The notes: generated by a model not told the origin, from the letters alone. Counted from the first letter of the stretch, positions 1-7,722 are shown. The stretch is DNA of 22,763 nucleotides from DATBFX01 sp036558305 (GCA_036558305.1 DATBFX010000157.1:1-22763), one strand, 5' to 3'. Made by a program: numbers and translations.

Positions 1-257
1 CGGATTTCACGCTTGGCGTCCTGGCCGAGGTCGTCGGCGCCGACAACGTCCTCCCCGCTCCCCTCCACATGAGCGCCGAAGACTTCAGCTACTTCTTGGA
101 AGCCGTCCCCGGCTGTTTCTGGTTCGTCGGCAGCCGCAACCAGGCCAAGGGTTTCGTCTGGGGTCACCACCACCCCAAATTCGACATCGACGAGGACGCG
201 ATGGCGATCGGCATGGAGACGGTGACGCGGGTGGTGTTGCGGTATCTCGGCGGGTAG
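1..257 (+). CDS. M20-family amidohydrolase/peptidase, C-terminal fragment
   Basis: Only the last ~84 codons are present; the gene enters from the left edge, with its frame starting at base 3. The peptide carries the closing signature of M20D metallo-amidohydrolases (N-acyl-amino-acid or IAA-amino-acid hydrolase type): SAEDFSYFLE, then a glycine-rich turn, HHHPKFDIDEDAM, and a terminal helix. In this family the E/D of the first motif and the H of the HHP motif lie in the dinuclear metal site, and the enzymes remove acyl groups from amino acids in the cytoplasm. The substrate cannot be told from this fragment. A small hairpin follows the stop, and the next gene has its own Shine-Dalgarno 200 bases on, so this is probably the end of its transcript. 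Confidence 0.88.
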   Translation, partial: DFTLGVLAEVVGADNVLPAPLHMSAEDFSYFLEAVPGCFWFVGSRNQAKGFVWGHHHPKFDIDEDAMAIGMETVTRVVLRYLGG

Positions 258-268
258 CCACGGCCGAC

Positions 269-295
269 CGGCGGCGAACTCGATCGGCGCCGCCG
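269..295 (+). terminator. weak hairpin after the amidohydrolase gene
   Basis: An 8-bp perfect stem (CGGCGGCG at 269-276 with CGCCGCCG at 288-295, 11-base loop) begins 11 bases after the TAG stop. No T-run follows, so it is at best a weak or Rho-assisted terminator. Confidence 0.3.
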
Positions 296-457
296 ACACC
301 GCATCCGCCCCACCCCGTGAGTGCCGTAGCACGTTCTTCCTGCGCCGGGACCTCCGTCCTTCCCCCTCGTTCCTACCCGCGGGTCATGGCCCGCCCGGGT
401 CGCGCTCCCTACCCTGGTGACCGGGATCGCCGGCCGCGCCGGTAGGAAGGAGCGTCC

Positions 458-967
458 ATGGTCCCGTCGCCGCAACTTCTCGATCGCCTCGACCGCCGCC
501 GCACGTTGCGGATCGTGGCCGGTGGTCTGCTCGCGGTTCCGGCCGGTCTGCGGTTGGTCACGCCCGCCAGCGCGGGTCGCACCTGGTGCCGCGCCGATCC
601 CGACGTCTATCTGGAAGGCACCTTCGTCCGCGTCGATGTCGCCATCCCGGACGAGTTCCTGGCACTCGTCAGCGGCCCGACCAGCCTCCGGTTTAACCTA
701 CCGTCGCAAGTGGATCGGCAGTTCGCCTGGGCCGATACCGGTTTCAACGGTTTTGGCTACGACGTCGGTTATTCCACCGCCTTCCAGCCCAACAAGCCTG
801 CCGGCAAATTCAGCGTCAACCTGACGATCAAGGTGCCGATCAAGGTCGGAACCAAGGTGCCGATTTGGTGCAGTGCGACGCCGGACAAGGGCACCGCCGT
901 CGAGCGCACCGGCAACGATGCCAAGACCGGCACCAGTCTCAACTTCACCGTCTTCGGTTCCCCGTAG
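458..967 (+). CDS. small secreted protein of unknown function, Tat-type signal
   Basis: The gene encodes 169 residues. The start is an ATG 7 bases after an AGGAAGGAG Shine-Dalgarno, which rules out the earlier in-frame region. The N-terminus reads DRRRTLRIVAGGLLAVPAG and ends in an ASA|G cleavage site near residue 39. The twin arginines followed by T-L-R and a mildly hydrophobic stretch fit a Tat signal peptide, though Sec export is possible. The mature part (~130 residues) looks beta-rich and has only two cysteines, C44 and C138, which could form one disulfide. I do not recognise the family. It stands alone between the amidohydrolase and a response regulator, with no visible operon partner. 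Export is well supported; the function is unknown. Confidence 0.8.
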   Translation: MVPSPQLLDRLDRRRTLRIVAGGLLAVPAGLRLVTPASAGRTWCRADPDVYLEGTFVRVDVAIPDEFLALVSGPTSLRFNLPSQVDRQFAWADTGFNGFGYDVGYSTAFQPNKPAGKFSVNLTIKVPIKVGTKVPIWCSATPDKGTAVERTGNDAKTGTSLNFTVFGSP

Positions 968-1116
968 GGGCAAGGCATTCCCGGACGGCGAGGGCCGGAC
1001 GGTCTCGACGCGTCCGGCGACCGTGCATGTATGCTTCGCCGGACGGTTGAGGAGATCGCAACGTCGGTCGGCCGGGCGGCCCCTGGTCTCGCTGGACCGA
1101 AGAAGGGAGGATGGGG

Positions 1117-1530
1117 ATGGACGACGCGACGGCGAGTCCGCACATCCTGGTGATCGACGACGAGCCGACGATCCGCGACGTGCTCTGTGAGGCATTGATC
1201 GACGAGGGCTATCGGGTCTCGGCCCACGACACCTACTTCGACGATCTCGACGCCCTCCTCCGGCTGGCACCCGATCTCGTCATCCTCGACATCGTCCTCG
1301 GTGGCAAGCAGATGGGGATAGAGTTCCTCGAGACGATGAAAGCCGACCCGCGCACGGCGAAGGTGCCCATCGCCGTATGCACTGCCGCCACTCACCTCAA
1401 CGAGGAGATCCGGGCCCGATTGACCGAATGGGATTGCCTGCTCATTTGTAAACCGTTTGATTTGGACGACCTCTTGGCCGAGGTGAACCGTTGCCTGCAC
1501 CAGCACGACCTGTCGCCCGTGATCGCGTAA
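1117..1530 (+). CDS. single-domain response regulator (CheY-like receiver)
   Basis: A stand-alone receiver domain of 137 residues. Counting from the upstream ATG at 1111, the acidic pair is D16-D17 (VIDDEP), the phosphoacceptor is D60 (VILDIVLG), the conserved Thr is T91 and the Lys is K114 (CKPF); subtract two for the chosen start. The ATG at 1117 is preferred because the GGGAGG Shine-Dalgarno ends at 1110, directly abutting the 1111 ATG but 6 bases from this one. There is no output domain, so it should pass the phosphate signal by protein contact. No kinase is adjacent. Its last ~30 codons overlap, in antisense, the end of the convergent regulator gene at 1442-1900. Confidence 0.93.
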   Translation: MDDATASPHILVIDDEPTIRDVLCEALIDEGYRVSAHDTYFDDLDALLRLAPDLVILDIVLGGKQMGIEFLETMKADPRTAKVPIAVCTAATHLNEEIRARLTEWDCLLICKPFDLDDLLAEVNRCLHQHDLSPVIA

Positions 1531-1900
1531 TCTCCACGAGCGGGCTCGACGGTTCCCCCACTTCGCCCAAGAGCCGCCTCACCACGCGCAGCAACTCGTC
1601 GGGGTCGATCGGTTTGCGCACGAAGCGGACGCCGGGCAGATCGACGTCGGCGTAGAAGTCGCTGGTCAGGATCACGGCGGTGCGGCAGCTCCGCCGCAGG
1701 CGTCGCGCCAGCGAGACGCCGCTCATCCCCGGCAGGATGGCGTCGCTCACCAGCAGATCGGGTGGGCATTGGCGGATCAGGCGCAAGGCGTCCAGCCCGT
1801 CGAGCGCGTACCGCGCCGCGTAACCCTCGCCGTCGAAGACGGCGGCAAGCCCGCGAGCGACGTCGCGATCTTCGTCGACGACCAAGACCGAGCGGGGCAT
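1442..1900 (-). CDS. single-domain response regulator (receiver domain)
   Basis: The gene encodes 152 residues with a complete receiver domain: acidic D9/E10 (VVDEDRD), phosphoacceptor D53 (VSDAILPG), T79 and K96 (RKPIDPDEL). The domain ends near residue 116. A ~35-residue Arg/Gly/Pro-rich tail follows, encoded largely opposite the 3' end of the convergent regulator at 1117-1530 (89-bp overlap). The tail therefore probably has no conserved fold of its own. No output domain is present. The Shine-Dalgarno is poor: a GAGGAA lies about 17 bases before the ATG. The partner kinase is not in view; the kinase at 10938-12197 has its own regulator. The receiver assignment is firm, the exact ends less so. 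Confidence 0.87.
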   Translation of the reverse strand: MPRSVLVVDEDRDVARGLAAVFDGEGYAARYALDGLDALRLIRQCPPDLLVSDAILPGMSGVSLARRLRRSCRTAVILTSDFYADVDLPGVRFVRKPIDPDELLRVVRRLLGEVGEPSSPLVEITRSRATGRAGAGNGSPRPRGRPNQTVYK

Positions 1901-2387
1901 CTACGGGTTCATTTCAGTTCCTCGCCGCCACGGGTGAGCATAAAAGTGGACTGATGCACGATCGGTGCCGAGACAGGTCGCGGCGAACCGAGGGCGACGC
2001 AGTCTCACCGGCGGTGCCGGCGGCCGCGGACCACGGCCGCGCGCTGCCGATCGATGGCGGCGAGTCGGATGGCGGGCAGGGGACGTGCTTGCGACCGGCG
2101 ACGAGGTCGGCCGACAGACCGACGTCGATTGCCGTCGTCGCCGACGACCGGGGCGGAGAATTCGCGCCCCGGTCGCTCCCTCGTCGAATGCACCGTGCTG
2201 CGACATTGTCCACCACACGGATCTTGCCGAGTTCACGGGGTAATCTCGGCTACCTCGTGGTGTCGCCGCCTAGGCAACCTTGCCGATGCCCCCGGCCATC
2301 CCGCGGCCCTACCGTACGGCGCGGGCGACGATCGCCCGCCGCGGATGCGCGAAAACTCATCTACGAGCAGGTATCGGGAGGTGCGTC
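1901..2387 (+). other. 487-base stretch without a convincing gene
   Basis: This lies between a leftward response-regulator gene and a rightward secreted-protein gene, so it should hold two divergent promoters. An A/T-richer patch at about 1938-1955 is the likeliest site for the leftward promoter, but no good -35/-10 pair could be fixed. Reading frames here are Arg/Pro-rich, overlap on both strands and lack Shine-Dalgarno sites, as expected for shadow frames in G+C-rich DNA. At the right end, GGGAGG at 2376-2381 is the ribosome site of the next gene. Confidence 0.6.
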
Positions 2388-3023
2388 GTGTTTCAACATC
2401 GTCGGATTCCGCTCGAACGTCGATGGCAACGGCTCCTGGCGTTGTTCGCGTTGGTCGCGGCCGTGATGGCCGGAACGGTGGGCATCCGCTCGGGACAGGC
2501 GTCCGGGACGACGTTCGAGATGGTACCGTCTGGTGCAGCGGTGGCTGCCGGTTGTCTCGCCAACGGGCACGCCACCGTCCAGATTACAAGTCTGGGCTTC
2601 GCCGAGCGAATGCGGGTGAGCGTCTCCGGTTTGCCCGCCAGCACCGAATTCGATCTCTTCGTCATCCAGGTGCCGGACGCGAAGTTCGGGTTGTCGTGGT
2701 ACCAGGGTGACATCCAAACCGATCGCCGCGGCCGAAGCACCGAAACCTTCATCGGCCGCTTTAGCGAGGAAACCTTCATCGTCGCGCCGGGTTCGGAGTC
2801 GGCCCCGGTCGAGCACCCGGCCGACGCGAGTACCAACCCGGCCACGGCACCCGTTCACACCCTTCACCTCGGTCTCTGGTTCAACTCGCCGGCCGACGCG
2901 GCGGCCGCGGGCTGCCCGAACACGGTGACGCCGTTCAACGGCGATCACACCGCCGGTATCCAAGCCCTCAGCACGCGCCAATTCGGTCCCCTGGACGGTC
3001 CGCTCGGCCAGGTCGGGTCGTAG
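2388..3023 (+). CDS. secreted or membrane-anchored protein of unknown function
   Basis: The gene encodes 211 residues from a GTG start, chosen because a GGGAGG Shine-Dalgarno lies 6 bases upstream; an earlier in-frame ATG at 2280 has no such site and adds an unlikely basic stretch. Residues 4-14 are basic (HRRIPLERRWQ) and 15-33 hydrophobic (LLALFALVAAVMAGTVG), giving a Sec signal peptide or an N-terminal anchor. The mature part has a beta-rich segment around residues 60-135 (VSGLPASTEFDLFVIQVP, YQGDIQTDRRG) and two cysteines, C56 and C176. I recognise no catalytic motif or named domain. It is monocistronic: a strong hairpin begins 9 bases after the stop. Export is likely; the function is unknown. 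Confidence 0.8.
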   Translation: MFQHRRIPLERRWQRLLALFALVAAVMAGTVGIRSGQASGTTFEMVPSGAAVAAGCLANGHATVQITSLGFAERMRVSVSGLPASTEFDLFVIQVPDAKFGLSWYQGDIQTDRRGRSTETFIGRFSEETFIVAPGSESAPVEHPADASTNPATAPVHTLHLGLWFNSPADAAAAGCPNTVTPFNGDHTAGIQALSTRQFGPLDGPLGQVGS

Positions 3024-3031
3024 TCTTCACG

Positions 3032-3067
3032 CTGCCGGCGCGGGTCCAGTCCCGCCCGCGCCGGCAG
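3032..3067 (+). terminator. hairpin terminator candidate of the secreted-protein gene
   Basis: A 13-bp perfect stem (3032-3044 with 3055-3067, 10-base loop) starts 9 bases after the stop at 3023. It is almost pure G+C and no T-tract follows, so efficiency is uncertain, but position and stability favour termination. Confidence 0.6.
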
Positions 3068-3180
3068 GTCCGCCCCTCGCCAGCCGCATCCGGTCGTCGC
3101 TCCCGACGGACGGAGGGACCGGCTCGAGTTAGCCGGCGGACTGGATGGACACCTCACCCTCGGTCATCATCCCCGGTCGT

Positions 3181-3213
3181 AGCAACGCCCCCGGTGGGTC
3201 CGGGGGCGTTGCT
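3181..3213 (+). terminator. strong second hairpin, terminator-like
   Basis: A 14-bp perfect stem (AGCAACGCCCCCGG at 3181-3194 with its complement at 3200-3213) closes a 5-base loop and is followed by TCCGTTG. It lies 157 bases after the preceding stop codon and 113 bases after another hairpin, so it may back up that terminator or end a short unannotated transcript. Confidence 0.55.
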
Positions 3214-3622
3214 TCCGTTGGGCTGGGCCGCGTCGATCCGGCCATTCCCCGTCCGCCGCGTACATTCGGTTTGTGGGCGGGGTGTGCCGGCGGGAGCTTC
3301 CCGACTCCGCACCGGCGGCGGCAACATCGGCCTTCGCCTCACCCTGGCATACCGGGGCCGTCGCGTCCATCGCATTTCGTGCATAGGCAGTCGTCTGACC
3401 GTTGCGAAGCCTCCGGCGAGAAACGCCCTCGCGCGAGCGTAGCGGCCATCACGCCCGCCACCCCACAGGCACGACCGGGTCCACTCGGCTGCGTCCCTCC
3501 TGGCACGCCTCCTGCTGACTCTGCCTCACCGAATGCGGCGCGGGCGCCATCGAGCCCATCGCCGTGCTTCCGAGACCGACGACTTGGCGACCCGTTCGCC
3601 GGTTCGCCCATCGGGGTGTGGC
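3214..3622 (+). other. 409-base stretch with no supported gene
   Basis: This is upstream of the membrane glycosyltransferase and should contain its promoter. No clear -35/-10 pair, tRNA-like fold or Shine-Dalgarno-backed reading frame was found. The overlapping frames here are Arg/Pro-rich shadows. The glycosyltransferase frame is open back to 3533, but the added residues are basic and unlike the family. Confidence 0.5.
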
Positions 3623-4987
3623 ATGCATCGACTCTCCGCGATCCGACCGCGAACGGCAGCCGATCTGATGGCGTGGGGGTGGCGTTGCTACGCCATCCTG
3701 GCGCTGCTGTTCGCGGTCGGTCAAATCCGCACGCTCGTCGGTCCGACCGCCGAGCCCCTCTTCTCGCCGCACCGCGGCGTCGACGTCGGCGCCTTCTACA
3801 CCGTCGCCTTGATGCTGCGTGAGGGCGAGCGTCACCAACTCGGAGACGTCGATGCCCAGGCCGCCGCCCAGCAGGAACTCCAGGCGCGCGCGCAGACGGT
3901 CAACTGGCAGTGGTTCGAACCGATGCCCCATCCGCCCGCCGTTGCCCTGGCGGCCCTCCCGCTCACCCTCATGTCGCTCCGCCACGCCTACTGGGTTTGG
4001 ACGGTCGCCGCGCTCCTGGCGGCGACCGTTGCCGCCTGGTGCCTGGCACGGGTCTGCGCGCCGCGGGTGGCCGTCGCCACCGCGTTGATCCTGATCGGAT
4101 TCCGGCCCTTGTGGGGTTTGCTCTGGTGGGGCGAGGACGACGTCTTCGTCCTGCTGCCGGTTGCGCTCGGCACGGCGCTCCTGCTGGCGCCACCGAGGGA
4201 CGGAGCCTCCCCGTCGCGGCGGCGGGAGCTCGCCGCGGGTCTGCTTTTGGGGTGCCTGGCGCTGCGCCCGCAGTTCGTCCTGATCCCGTTGCTGGCGCTG
4301 GCGATCGGCCGCCGCCGCGCCGCGCTTGGGATGGCGGCGAGCGCGGGGATGCTGGCGGTGGCCTCCGTCGCCCTCGTCGGTCCCCACGGCAGCCGCGAAT
4401 ACCTCGAACTCTGGCGGCGCTACGACTCGACGCAGTCCTGGCATCCCGGGGTTCGACCCGATTTGATGTTCAACGTTCGCGGCGCCATCGTCCGCCTCCA
4501 CCGGCCGCTCAGGGCGACGGTCCAGCAAGGTCTGACGTGGTCGCTCTCGCTCGTGGTCTGGGCGGTCGCGGTCGTCACGGGTGGACGCGCGTTGCGCGAC
4601 GGTCGCGCGGCGGACCTCGCCCTGGCCGTGATCGCGCTCGGGATGCTGCTGGGATCGCCCCATACCCATCAGCAAAGCATGGTCTTTTTGGAACTGCCGC
4701 TTGCCATCGGCGTCGGGCGCTCACTGACCGAGTTTGGAACCGTCCGCCGCGCGGGGTGGGCGGCGATCGTCCTGTCGTTGCACGCAACAACCAATTTTCT
4801 CGCCGACGAACCCACACGCCAGGCAACGGTCACGCTGATCGGGTTCGCCGTTTTCGCGCTGATGGTGGTCGCCAGTCTTCGGGTCGGGTTTCTGGTCGCC
4901 ACAGCCGACGTCGAGCGCGGCAGGGTGCTTCCCTCCTCGAGGGGAACGGTCCCGGTAACCGTCGCGACGCTGCGGTCCGACCCCTGA
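3623..4987 (+). CDS. GT87-type polytopic membrane glycosyltransferase (DUF2029 family)
   Basis: The gene encodes ~454 residues with about ten hydrophobic segments. It shows the GT87 layout: a first membrane helix (~residues 22-40), then an external loop with the conserved acidic residue D54 (HRGVDVGAFYTVALML), a WFEPMPHPP segment before a helix rich in A/L, a short WWGEDDVFVLLPVAL stretch, and LLGCLALRPQFVLIPLLAL. Family members use polyprenyl-phosphate-linked sugars on the outer face of the membrane; mycobacterial relatives add mannose or arabinose to cell-envelope glycans. The acceptor here is unknown. The ATG at 3623 is a compromise, as the Shine-Dalgarno is weak; ATG 3668 is possible. It stands alone, convergent with tatA across a shared hairpin. 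Confidence 0.85.
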   Translation: MHRLSAIRPRTAADLMAWGWRCYAILALLFAVGQIRTLVGPTAEPLFSPHRGVDVGAFYTVALMLREGERHQLGDVDAQAAAQQELQARAQTVNWQWFEPMPHPPAVALAALPLTLMSLRHAYWVWTVAALLAATVAAWCLARVCAPRVAVATALILIGFRPLWGLLWWGEDDVFVLLPVALGTALLLAPPRDGASPSRRRELAAGLLLGCLALRPQFVLIPLLALAIGRRRAALGMAASAGMLAVASVALVGPHGSREYLELWRRYDSTQSWHPGVRPDLMFNVRGAIVRLHRPLRATVQQGLTWSLSLVVWAVAVVTGGRALRDGRAADLALAVIALGMLLGSPHTHQQSMVFLELPLAIGVGRSLTEFGTVRRAGWAAIVLSLHATTNFLADEPTRQATVTLIGFAVFALMVVASLRVGFLVATADVERGRVLPSSRGTVPVTVATLRSDP

Positions 4988-5038
4988 CGGTGGTGGACTC
5001 GCGGCGAATTCGCATTCGCTCAGACGCGCAGAAACGGC

Positions 5039-5066
5039 GACGCCCCCGGCGCTCGCCGGGGGCGTC
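5039..5066. terminator. bidirectional terminator between convergent genes
   Basis: A perfect 12-bp stem (5039-5050 with 5055-5066, 4-base loop GCTC) sits between the plus-strand GT87 gene (stop 4987) and minus-strand tatA (stop 5120). Reading leftward it is followed by GCCGTTTCTG, the better T-stretch; reading rightward by CCACACGG. It can serve both genes and probably works better for tatA. Confidence 0.7.
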
Positions 5067-5119
5067 CCACACGGGTTGACTCACACCGTCGGAACCGGTT
5101 TCCGACCGAACCGCATCGA

Positions 5120-5362
5120 TCAGATGTCCTCGGCGCGGACCCCCTGGCTCACGCCGGCAGACGATGAGACGGTGGACGAAGCGACCGTTTCGTTCGTCGC
5201 GGTCTGGCGCGGCAGCGACGGCTCCTCTCCTTCCGACGCCTTCTTGAATTCCTTCATGCTCTTGCCCAGCGCCCCACCGATCTCCGGCAGCTTGCCCGCG
5301 CCGAAGATGATGATGACGATGACCAGGATGATCATCAGCTCTTGCCACCCGAGGTCGGGCAT
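5120..5362 (-). CDS. tatA: TatA, twin-arginine translocase pore subunit
   Basis: An 80-residue TatA/E-type protein. It has a short N-terminus (MPDLGWQEL), one transmembrane helix at about residues 9-20 (MIILVIVIIIFG), the hinge FGAGKLPEIGGALG, an amphipathic helix KSMKEFKKA, and a polar Ser/Thr/Glu tail. TatA oligomerises with TatC (and TatB where present) to carry folded, RR-signal proteins across the cytoplasmic membrane. The ATG at 5362 was chosen because an AAAGGAAA site lies 6 bases upstream; the frame is open further but the extra residues are not TatA-like. No tatC is in the window. The gene lies 166 bases downstream of, and on the same strand as, a Tat-exported PQQ dehydrogenase. Confidence 0.95.
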   Translation of the reverse strand: MPDLGWQELMIILVIVIIIFGAGKLPEIGGALGKSMKEFKKASEGEEPSLPRQTATNETVASSTVSSSAGVSQGVRAEDI

Positions 5363-5424
5363 GGCGCGTTTCCTTTCGCTATCGGTCCCGCGCGGCGCGC
5401 CGTAGCGGCCACGATACTGCTGTG

Positions 5425-5451
5425 AGTATAGCGAGGGGATTCGCGAGTCAG
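5425..5451 (-). promoter_or_regulatory. candidate tatA promoter
   Basis: On the minus strand a -10 box TATACT (5425-5430) lies 15 bases downstream of CTGACT (5446-5451), which matches the TGAC core of the -35 consensus. The -10 is good; the spacer is shorter than the usual 17. It lies ~63-89 bases before the tatA ATG, in one of the few A/T-containing gaps, so tatA is probably transcribed independently of the dehydrogenase. Confidence 0.4.
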
Positions 5452-5528
5452 CGACGATTAGCGTCGCCGCCGTTACCCTATGGCGCCGTTGGCAATGCGG
5501 CGCCGGCTGTCGCACGGCGTCGGTCGCG

Positions 5529-7568
5529 CTACCGATCGTCGGGAAGCGCGTAAGCGACGACGGCGTCGCCCAATTGCGTGCCCAGCTTGCCGTGCCCGCC
5601 CGCAGCGATGACCACAAACTGGCGGTCGCCGACGAGGTAGCTCATCGGCGTCGCCTGGCCACCGGCGGGCAGCTTGTCTTGCCAGAGGAGCCCGCCGGTT
5701 TCGACGTCGAAGGCGCGGAACACCCCGTCGACGGTCGCCGCGACGAGGACGAGACCGCCCGCCGTCGTCGTCGGTCCGCCGAGATTGATCGAACCCCATG
5801 CCGCGGCGTCGGGGTGCTCCGCCGGGTCGACCATCACGCCGAGGGGCACCTCCCAGCGCAGCGCGCCGGTTGTCAGATCGACCGCGACGAGGGTTCCCCA
5901 CGGCGGGGTGGTCGACGGCAACCGCGTCTGCTCGTCGAGCAGGTAGCCGCGTTCGAGCGTGTAGGGCGTTCCCCGCTGCTCGCCGGTTTCGACCGCACCC
6001 GGCAGAGTGCCACCCGACCCGGTCTTGTCGCGTGGCTGCAACCGCACGACGGCGGCGATGCGGTTGGTGGCGCCGACCAGCAGCGCACGAACCGGGTCGT
6101 AGCTGAGTCCGCCCCAGTTGAACCCGCCGATGTTGCTCGGTGCGGCGATCGTCCCTCGCAGACTGATCGGCGTGAACGGTCCCTCGGAACGGAGCGCGGC
6201 GATACGCTCGCGCGCTGCTTCTCGCGCCTGCGGGGTCGCTCCCCAGGCGTCGTCCGGGGTGACGCGGCGCAGACCGAAGAGGGGTAACTGGGTCGGGAAC
6301 GGTTGGGTCGGCCAGGTCTCCTCGCCGGGAACGTCTGATTGGGGTACCGGCTGCTCGGCGATCGGGAAGAGCGGTTCGCCCGTTTCCCGATGCAGCACGA
6401 AGAGGTGACCGGCCTTCGTCCCGACGGCGACCGCCGGCACCGCCTGACCATCCCGCTCCAGGTCGATCAGCGCCGGTTGCATCGGCACGTCGAAGTCCCA
6501 GAGGTCGTGGTGGACGGTTTGGAAATGCCAGATCCGTTCGCCGGTGGAGGCGCGGAGGGCGACGACGCAGTTGGCGTAGAGGTTTTCGCCGAGCCGTTCG
6601 CCGCCGTAGTAGTCGGGACTCGGCGCCGACGTCGGCACGAAAACGAGATCGCGGGCGGGATCGGCCGAAATCGGTGCCCAGGCGTTGGCCGCGCCCGTCT
6701 TGTGGGCGAGCGGACCGCGCCAGGTCTCGTAGGCGGGGTCGGCCGGTTGTCTGGGGATGGGGTCCCAACTCCAGCTCATGGCACCGGTGCGGGCGTCGTA
6801 GGCACGGACGATGCCGCGTTCGGACTCGACGGCGCGGTTGTCGCCGATCGACGAACCGACCACCACCAGATCGCCGACGATCGCCGGCGGCGAGGTTACC
6901 TGATACGCGCCCGGTTCGACCACGCCGACGCCGATCGTGAGATCGACGACCCCGTCGCGGCCGAAGTCGGCGCGGGGGCGGCCGGTGGCGGCGTCGAGGG
7001 CGATCAGGCGACCGTCGATCGTGCCGGCGTAGATGCGCCGGGAGCCGTCGCCGTCCGTCCAGGTCGCGACGCCGCGCGAGGTGACTTCCGAATAGCCACG
7101 GGATCGGTCGACGCGCGGATCGAAGACCCAACGCTCGGCACCGGTCGCCGCGTCGAGGGCGATCACCCGGTTCGTCGGCGTGCTCAGGTAGAGCGTGCCA
7201 TCGACCATCAGGGGCGTCGCTTCGAATGCCGCTTTGCCGGCCAGGTCGGTGCCGGCGTAGGTGGTCAACTCCCCGGTGTGGTAGGTCCAGGCGACGCGCA
7301 GGTCGGCGACGTTCTGGCGGTCGATCTGCGTCAGCGGTGTGTGGCGCACGCCGCCCGGCTCGCGGCCGTAGGCAGGCCACTCACCGTCGGGCGAGGCCGT
7401 CGCGATCGGTGTCGCGGGCGCGGTGTGGGCGCCGGAGCGGGCCGTAGCGCGCCGAGCCATGTCTCCTCCCACCGCCAGCGCGCCGGCGGCGAGGCCGCCG
7501 CGGAGGACGGCGCGCCGGTTGATCGGATGCGACGAGGGGTGCGGGTGAAACGTCCGTGGTGGTTGCAT
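5529..7568 (-). CDS. Tat-exported PQQ-dependent dehydrogenase (glucose/quinate dehydrogenase type)
   Basis: The gene encodes 679 residues; the ATG is preceded by AAGGAG at 8 bases. The N-terminus has a Tat signal (INRRAVLRGGLAAGALAVGG, R18-R19). The rest is an eight-blade quinoprotein propeller with segments diagnostic of the membrane glucose-dehydrogenase class: WPAYGREPGGVRHTPLTQI, FQTVHHDLWDFDVPMQPALI, a GTKAGHLFVLHRETGEPLFP segment holding the Lys expected near PQQ, NWGGLSYDP, NLGGPTTTAGGLV and LPAGGQATPMSYLVG. The family oxidises sugars or polyols outside the membrane with PQQ and Ca2+. Unlike E. coli-type enzymes it lacks the N-terminal five-helix membrane domain, and there is no CxxCH haem motif, so its electron acceptor is unclear. 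No PQQ-synthesis genes are in view. The substrate is not predictable. Confidence 0.92.
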   Translation of the reverse strand: MQPPRTFHPHPSSHPINRRAVLRGGLAAGALAVGGDMARRATARSGAHTAPATPIATASPDGEWPAYGREPGGVRHTPLTQIDRQNVADLRVAWTYHTGELTTYAGTDLAGKAAFEATPLMVDGTLYLSTPTNRVIALDAATGAERWVFDPRVDRSRGYSEVTSRGVATWTDGDGSRRIYAGTIDGRLIALDAATGRPRADFGRDGVVDLTIGVGVVEPGAYQVTSPPAIVGDLVVVGSSIGDNRAVESERGIVRAYDARTGAMSWSWDPIPRQPADPAYETWRGPLAHKTGAANAWAPISADPARDLVFVPTSAPSPDYYGGERLGENLYANCVVALRASTGERIWHFQTVHHDLWDFDVPMQPALIDLERDGQAVPAVAVGTKAGHLFVLHRETGEPLFPIAEQPVPQSDVPGEETWPTQPFPTQLPLFGLRRVTPDDAWGATPQAREAARERIAALRSEGPFTPISLRGTIAAPSNIGGFNWGGLSYDPVRALLVGATNRIAAVVRLQPRDKTGSGGTLPGAVETGEQRGTPYTLERGYLLDEQTRLPSTTPPWGTLVAVDLTTGALRWEVPLGVMVDPAEHPDAAAWGSINLGGPTTTAGGLVLVAATVDGVFRAFDVETGGLLWQDKLPAGGQATPMSYLVGDRQFVVIAAGGHGKLGTQLGDAVVAYALPDDR

Positions 7569-7639
7569 GGCGATGACTCCTTGGTGGAAACCGTCATCGA
7601 ACGCGAAATACGTCTAACTCGGGTTGGCGAATGGTTGGA

Positions 7640-7692
7640 GCGCCGGCATGGACGTTGGGGCGGGTCGGGTGCCTTTGGGGTGATGCCGGCGC
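7640..7692. repeat. 10-bp inverted repeat in the gap between two minus-strand genes
   Basis: GCGCCGGCAT at 7640-7649 is the exact complement of 7683-7692, 33 bases apart, in the 219-base gap between the MMPL exporter stop and the dehydrogenase start. It may fold within a transcript or mark a binding site; the sequence alone does not decide. Confidence 0.35.
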
Positions 7693-7722
7693 GTCTCCCC
7701 AGGACGACGCCGCCCTTTGCGG

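Noticed and set aside
3911..3925. GTTCGAA-like T-loop sequence suggesting a tRNA
   Set aside because: It lies inside the GT87 coding sequence (QWFEPMP) and no acceptor stem or anticodon arm can be folded around it.
3449..4675. A 408-codon open frame on the minus strand opposite the GT87 gene
   Set aside because: It is Arg/Gln/Glu/Gly-rich with no domain or Shine-Dalgarno; the plus strand encodes a coherent GT87 membrane protein, so this is a shadow frame of G+C-rich codons.
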